From contig DATAFJ010000251.1 of assembly GCA_036257535.1 (NCBI GenBank), forward strand, positions 1 through 20,415: 20,415 nucleotides of DNA. Reading direction: 5' to 3'. Every line of letters starts with the position of its first letter. Positions within the stretch are counted from its first letter, which is position 1. This DNA is from DATAEE01 sp036257535. Its GTDB lineage: Bacteria; Acidobacteriota; Vicinamibacteria; Vicinamibacterales; 2-12-FULL-66-21. The position numbers were made by a program, and so were the translations under genes. The notes below the pieces were generated by a model that made no database searches, had not been told where the DNA came from, and worked only from the letters and a program-made list of their open reading frames with translations. Positions 16,194 to 20,415 of the stretch are shown in pieces.

Positions 16194-16954
16194 ACGGGTT
16201 GTCGTTGTTCGATCCGGGGGCCCCTGCCCCCCGGCGCGAGCCACTGATGGACGCGCTCCAGGTCGCGCGGCGTATCTACCTCGATCGAATCGTGAGTCGT
16301 TTCCACCACGCGAATGCGATAGCCGTGCTCCAGCGCGCGCAGCTGCTCGAGCAACTCGGTCTGCTCGAGCTCGGTCGGTCGAAGGCGCGCGAAGTCGAGC
16401 AGAAACGTGCGGCGATAGCCATAAATGCCGATGTGCTTCCAGGCCGATGCCCCGGCGCCCCAGCTGAACGGAATCGGCGAGCGCGAGAAATACAGCGCAT
16501 CGCCGTCGGGCGTCGTGACCACCTTGACAACGTTCGGGTCGTTGATGGCCGCCGGATCGTCGAGACGCTGCTTCAGCGTGCTCATCGGAAGCGTGGGATC
16601 GGCGACGAGCGCGCCGGCGACGTCGTCAATCGCAGCGGGCTCGATCAGCGGCAGGTCGCCCTGCACGTTCACGATGATGTCGGAGTCGAGCGCGGCGGCG
16701 ACTTCGGCAACGCGATCGGTGCCCGTGGCGTGCGTCGAAGCCGTCAGCCGGACTTCGCCGCCGAAGCCAGTCACGACGTCACGGATCTGCTCGTCTTCGG
16801 TCGCGACAATGACACGGCCGACCGAGTGCGCCGCTGACGCACGGCGGTACACGTGTTCGACCATCGTCCTGCCGTCTATCGATGCGAGGGGTTTACCGGG
16901 GAAGCGGGTAGATCGCAGTCTTACTGGTATGACGACCGCAACTTGCGGGGGCAC
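16190..16954 (-). CDS. kdsB: CMP-KDO synthetase (3-deoxy-manno-octulosonate cytidylyltransferase)
   Basis: KdsB activates KDO with CTP to CMP-KDO, the donor for KDO transfer to lipid A. The frame runs far upstream, but the family begins at VVIPVRLRSTRFPGKPL, so the GTG at 16954 is chosen, giving 254 residues. GTG 16969 and TTG 16960 are alternatives. Motifs: the Arg/Lys-rich nucleotide loop near the N-terminus, HATGTDRVAEVA, NVQGDLPLIEP with the metal-binding D100, YFSRSPIPF, KHIGIYGYRR, LEQTELLEQLRALEHGY and EVDTPRDLERV. The QGDEP of the E. coli enzyme reads QGDLP here. There is no ribosome-binding site; a TAAGAT sits five bases upstream. The stop overlaps pyrG as ATGA. It is the first gene of the minus-strand cluster. 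Confidence 0.94.
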   Translation of the reverse strand: MPPQVAVVIPVRLRSTRFPGKPLASIDGRTMVEHVYRRASAAHSVGRVIVATEDEQIRDVVTGFGGEVRLTASTHATGTDRVAEVAAALDSDIIVNVQGDLPLIEPAAIDDVAGALVADPTLPMSTLKQRLDDPAAINDPNVVKVVTTPDGDALYFSRSPIPFSWGAGASAWKHIGIYGYRRTFLLDFARLRPTELEQTELLEQLRALEHGYRIRVVETTHDSIEVDTPRDLERVHQWLAPGGRGPRIEQRQPV

Positions 16955-16997
16955 GAACAATCTTACCACAGCCGTCTTGACGACAGACGCTGCCTGC

Positions 16998-17070
16998 AAT
17001 GCCGAGTGCCGAATGCCGCATGCCGAAGTGCAGGGATTGGCTTGGCATTGGGCAGCCGGCATTGGGCATG
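16998..17070. repeat. TGCCGA / GGCATTGGGCAT inverted short-repeat array
   Basis: On the plus strand four copies near TGCCGAN (GCCGAGTGCCGAATGCCGCA, then TGCCGAAGTGC) are followed by the opposite orientation, TTGGCATTGGGCA and GGCATTGGGCAT. The two halves can pair through AATGCC/GGCATT. It occupies about half of the 151-base gap between kdsB and the gene at 17106 and is unrelated in sequence to the GAACC array in pyrG. Confidence 0.7.
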
Positions 17071-17089
17071 AAAAGAAACGTGCTACGAT
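17062..17089 (+). promoter_or_regulatory. Possible weak promoter for the gene at 17106
   Basis: TTGGGC (17062-17067) and TACGAT (17084-17089) are spaced 16 bases apart. The first falls inside the inverted repeat array. Both hexamers are imperfect. A start near 17096 would leave a leader of about ten bases with no ribosome-binding site. Confidence 0.25.
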
Positions 17090-17105
17090 TACGCCTTCAT
17101 CTCGC

Positions 17106-17633
17106 ATGCAGCTCCGACGCTCGGCGGCGATCGTCGTCGGTGGCGGCCTGACGGGCGCCTGGCTCGCATCGGCTGCGGGATTGATCTCGGTCGACACCAC
17201 GCCGCAGCCTCGCGTCGTGGCCGTTCCCACATCCGGTGCCGAAACGCTCGCCGACGAAGTTGAGGCGCAGTCGGTGCGATTGAAAGAGCGTCTCAGTCGC
17301 GCACCCAGTCCGAAGCCGACGGGCCGCAATCCTTTTCGGTTCGAATCAGTTCGACCGGAGACGGCGCGCCGTGCCGCACCCGCGCTTCGCCTGGCCGAAC
17401 TGCCGCCTCCGGCTCTTCCAGCGCCGCCACCATTCAGGCTCGAAGGGATCGCAGAGCGTGACGTCGAAGGCGTTAAGACGCGCGTCGCTGTGTTGTCCAG
17501 CTTTGGCGAGCTGTTTTTCGTTTCGGAAGGCGGCACCGTCGCGGGCACCTACCGCGCGAAAAGCGTCGGCGTCGACGCGATCGAGCTCGAGGAACTCGCT
17601 ACCGGCACCGTGATCAGGCTGGCGATCCGGTAG
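17106..17633 (+). CDS. Membrane-anchored protein with PilP/GspC-like C-terminal domain
   Basis: I do not recognise a named gene. The 175-residue protein has a basic start (MQLRR) and one hydrophobic helix (about 7-28) that may be a membrane anchor or uncleaved signal. A charged helix (about 45-65), the motif GRNPFRFE (73-80), a proline-rich linker (about 98-109) and a compact C-terminal domain (about 110-175) follow. That domain reads LEGIAERDVEGVKTRVAVLS, then ELFFVSEGGTVAGTYRAKSV, VDAIELEEL and VIRLAIR. An NPF-type motif followed by such a small beta domain resembles PilP or the HR domain of GspC, which dock on secretins. The resemblance is by eye. It stands alone, convergent with serA after a three-base gap, with no pil genes beside it. 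Confidence 0.78.
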   Translation: MQLRRSAAIVVGGGLTGAWLASAAGLISVDTTPQPRVVAVPTSGAETLADEVEAQSVRLKERLSRAPSPKPTGRNPFRFESVRPETARRAAPALRLAELPPPALPAPPPFRLEGIAERDVEGVKTRVAVLSSFGELFFVSEGGTVAGTYRAKSVGVDAIELEELATGTVIRLAIR

Positions 17634-17636
17634 ACT

Positions 17637-19232
17637 TCAAATCTTTACGATAACCGCACTTCGTACGGCAGCCCCCTGACGGATCTCGCGGATGACTTCG
17701 TCGTCCACGTCGCCGGTGGGCGTGTCTACGCTCACGACACCGATGGCTCCATTCGGCCCACGGCCGAGCGCGAACGTTCCGATGTTGACGTGGTGGCGGC
17801 CCAGAATCGTTCCAACCTCGCCGATGACGCCCGGCCGATCCTCGTTCGCCAGGACGATCAGCGTGCCTTCGAGCGGCGCCTCCACGGCCACGCCGTCCAC
17901 GAGCACCAGCCTCGGCGCTCCCGGCTCGAACACCGCGCCTTCCACCCATCGCTCGCCGGCGCTCGTGTGGAGTTTCACCGAGATGAGCGATGTGAAGTCG
18001 CGCGCCCGTGAGCTCCGGGATTCGACGACCTCGACGCCGCGTCCAGCGGCGACCGCGCGCGCGTTGACGAGCGAAATTCCCGAAGCCAGGATGCGCTTGA
18101 ACAGGCCGACGAGAATGGCGGACGTCAGGAGATCGCCCGGCGCCTCGGCGAGCGCCCCGTAGTACCGGATACCGATTGCATGCGTGCGCGCCTCGCGGGT
18201 TGGGTCGAACCCCTGTCCCACGAAACTTCCGAGCGCCTCCGCAAGTCTCAGTGCGGGCTGCAGCCGACGATATTCCTCAGCTGACACAGACGGAAAATTG
18301 ACAGCGTTCCGGACGATCCCGTCGCGCAGGAAGTCGCGGACGCTCGTTACCGTCTCGAGGCCGACGAGCTCGAGCGCCTCGTGTGTCGACGCGGCGATGT
18401 GCGGCGTCGCGACGACCTGGGGCAGGCGCGTCAGCCGACCGTCGGCGGGCGGCTCGATTTCGAACACGTCGAGCCCGGCGCCGCCAATGTGCCCGCGCTC
18501 GATCGCATCGGCGAGCGCCGCCTCGTCGATAAGATCGCCGCGGGACGTGTTCACGATCGTGACGCCGGGCTTGCACCGTGCAAGGCGATTTGCGTCGAAC
18601 AGGTGCCGCGTGGCCGCCGTGGAGGGCAGATGCAGGCTGATGTAATCCGCGCGGGCGCAAAGCTCTTCGAGCGGCAGCAGCTCGACGCCGAGATCCTGCG
18701 CAACCGGCTCGGCAATGTAGGGGTCGTGCGCCAGGACCGACATGCCGAACACGCGCGCCCGGGACGCGACGGCCTGGCCAATCCGGCCAAGGCCCACGAT
18801 GCCAAGACTTTTCCCGCGGAGCTCCGCTCCAACGAGCCCCTTCTTCGCCCATCGCCCCTCTTTCATCGAGGCATCGGCCCGTGGGATGCCTCGAGCCGCC
18901 GCCAGCATCAGCGCGATCGCATGCTCGGCAACGCTGATGCTGTTGGCGCCCGGAGCGTTCATGACGACGATTCCGCGCGAGCTCGCCGCATCGAGGTCCA
19001 CGTTATCGACGCCCGTGCCGGCGCGCGCCACGACACGCAGGCGGTCGGCGGCGGCGAGGAGCGGCGCATCGACCTTTGTCCTGCTGCGGACGATGAGCGC
19101 CTCGGCACCGGAGAGATCGGCCGCGAGCGCGTCGGCCGTGCGGCCGGGGCGCGCGTCGACGGTCCAGCCCTTCTCGGCGCGAAGCAGATCGATGGCGGAA
19201 GCGGGGAGGTCGTCAGCTATGACGATGAGCAT
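17637..19232 (-). CDS. serA: D-3-phosphoglycerate dehydrogenase, long form with ACT domain
   Basis: SerA oxidises 3-phosphoglycerate with NAD in the first step of serine synthesis. The 531-residue length is the long form, with a substrate/NAD-binding core (1-310), an intervening allosteric-substrate-binding-type domain (about 315-450) and a C-terminal ACT domain (about 455-531, LIVLANEDRPGVIGEVGTIL). The Rossmann motif is G147-L-G-R-I-G152. The catalytic set is R231 (NTSRGD), E260 and H278 (PHIAAS). The ACT domain suggests feedback control by serine, as known for the family. ATG 19232 has AGGA immediately before it, too close for a normal ribosome-binding site; an AT-rich TTATATA lies just upstream. 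It is divergent from icd. Confidence 0.96.
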   Translation of the reverse strand: MLIVIADDLPASAIDLLRAEKGWTVDARPGRTADALAADLSGAEALIVRSRTKVDAPLLAAADRLRVVARAGTGVDNVDLDAASSRGIVVMNAPGANSISVAEHAIALMLAAARGIPRADASMKEGRWAKKGLVGAELRGKSLGIVGLGRIGQAVASRARVFGMSVLAHDPYIAEPVAQDLGVELLPLEELCARADYISLHLPSTAATRHLFDANRLARCKPGVTIVNTSRGDLIDEAALADAIERGHIGGAGLDVFEIEPPADGRLTRLPQVVATPHIAASTHEALELVGLETVTSVRDFLRDGIVRNAVNFPSVSAEEYRRLQPALRLAEALGSFVGQGFDPTREARTHAIGIRYYGALAEAPGDLLTSAILVGLFKRILASGISLVNARAVAAGRGVEVVESRSSRARDFTSLISVKLHTSAGERWVEGAVFEPGAPRLVLVDGVAVEAPLEGTLIVLANEDRPGVIGEVGTILGRHHVNIGTFALGRGPNGAIGVVSVDTPTGDVDDEVIREIRQGAAVRSAVIVKI

Positions 19233-19408
19233 TCCTATATAATGATGCGTTCCGTTGAACGTGTGACGCGCGCACTACGGTGGTGCAAATCGCTGGATCG
19301 GCGCTGATGATGCGGCTCGAGGCGACATCGACGGCCACTTTTCCACACGCTTTTCCACCGTTTCTGTTGAAATCCCCGGCCGCGCGAGCGGGGACGTGAC
19401 CTAAACCC
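19233..19408. other. Divergent intergenic region between serA and icd
   Basis: These 176 bases must hold the promoters for both genes. I see an AT-rich TATATAAT at the serA end, a tandem pair TTTTCCACA (19339-19347) and TTTTCCACC (19351-19359) twelve bases apart, and a short CCCCG/CGGGG stem (19374-19378 with 19389-19393) just before icd. No complete -35/-10 pair stands out on either strand. Confidence 0.6.
19339..19359 (+). promoter_or_regulatory. Tandem DnaA-box-like 9-mers upstream of icd
   Basis: TTTTCCACA fits the relaxed DnaA-box consensus TTWTNCACA; the second copy, TTTTCCACC, has one mismatch. They are in direct orientation, 12 bases apart, about 50-70 bases before the icd start. Two boxes are too few for an origin; a regulatory site or a chance tandem duplication is more likely. 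Confidence 0.22.

Positions 19409-20415
<1,007 letters not shown>

Noticed and set aside
16194..16244. Upstream in-frame start for pyrG
   Set aside because: It would lie inside kdsB, adds a low-complexity stretch absent from the family, and the ATGA overlap at 16190-16193 is a better explanation.
16955..17548. N-terminal extension of kdsB to about 452 residues
   Set aside because: The open frame upstream is only the antisense of the 17106 gene plus the repeat array; KdsB proteins start at the VVIPVRLRSTRFPGKPL segment.
19238..19243. TATAAT on the plus strand as the icd promoter
   Set aside because: No -35-like hexamer lies 16-18 bases upstream, it would leave a leader of about 160 bases, and the position overlaps the serA start.

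Overview
The window is a GC-rich (about 65%), gene-dense piece of a Gram-negative bacterial chromosome. The sequence carries no marker gene that fixes the taxon. The type IV pilus secretin next to two lipoproteins, the pepP-accB-accC order, the metal-dependent type of KdsA and the short GAACC- and TGCCGA-type intergenic repeats would suit an Acidobacteriota member, perhaps a Vicinamibacteria-like one; this is inference. KDO biosynthesis genes show that the cell makes LPS. I see no rRNA, tRNA, CRISPR array, transposase or phage gene, and no gene-free stretch longer than about 180 bases.

Layout. (1) Bases 1-7032, plus strand, one long co-directional run: the 3' end of pilQ, two unrecognised lipoproteins (the second with Ig-like and PKD folds), a small TPR protein, an M24 Xaa-Pro peptidase, accB, accC and thiE. 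Several junctions overlap (GTGA, ATGA). (2) Bases 7041-10741, plus strand: a recognisable promoter and a leader hairpin, then an APC amino-acid permease, a two-helix K+ channel with RCK domains, and folD. (3) Bases 10752-16954, minus strand: kdsB-pyrG-kdsA-kdsD-lapB-coaE, a compact cluster that makes the KDO part of LPS and its CTP supply, with a LapB-like envelope TPR protein and the last CoA enzyme. (4) Bases 17106-17633, plus strand: a small membrane-anchored protein with a PilP/GspC-like C-terminus. (5) serA on the minus strand (17637-19232), divergent from (6) icd on the plus strand, which runs off the right edge.

How the genes work together. KdsD makes arabinose-5-phosphate, KdsA condenses it with PEP to KDO-8-phosphate, and KdsB activates KDO with CTP, which PyrG makes. 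The KDO-8-phosphate phosphatase (KdsC) is not in the window. AccB and AccC are the biotin carrier and biotin carboxylase of acetyl-CoA carboxylase; the carboxyltransferase subunits lie elsewhere.

I did not find a convincing new biological system; most genes are housekeeping. The points most worth a second look are a CTP synthase whose C-terminal tail is encoded by a short-repeat array, a second and different repeat array upstream of kdsB, a thiE whose conserved N-terminus has no ordinary start codon, -10-like boxes placed directly before start codons (possible leaderless transcripts), a K+ channel with a TVGYRE filter, and a 14-bp tandem duplication that supplies the coaE stop codon.
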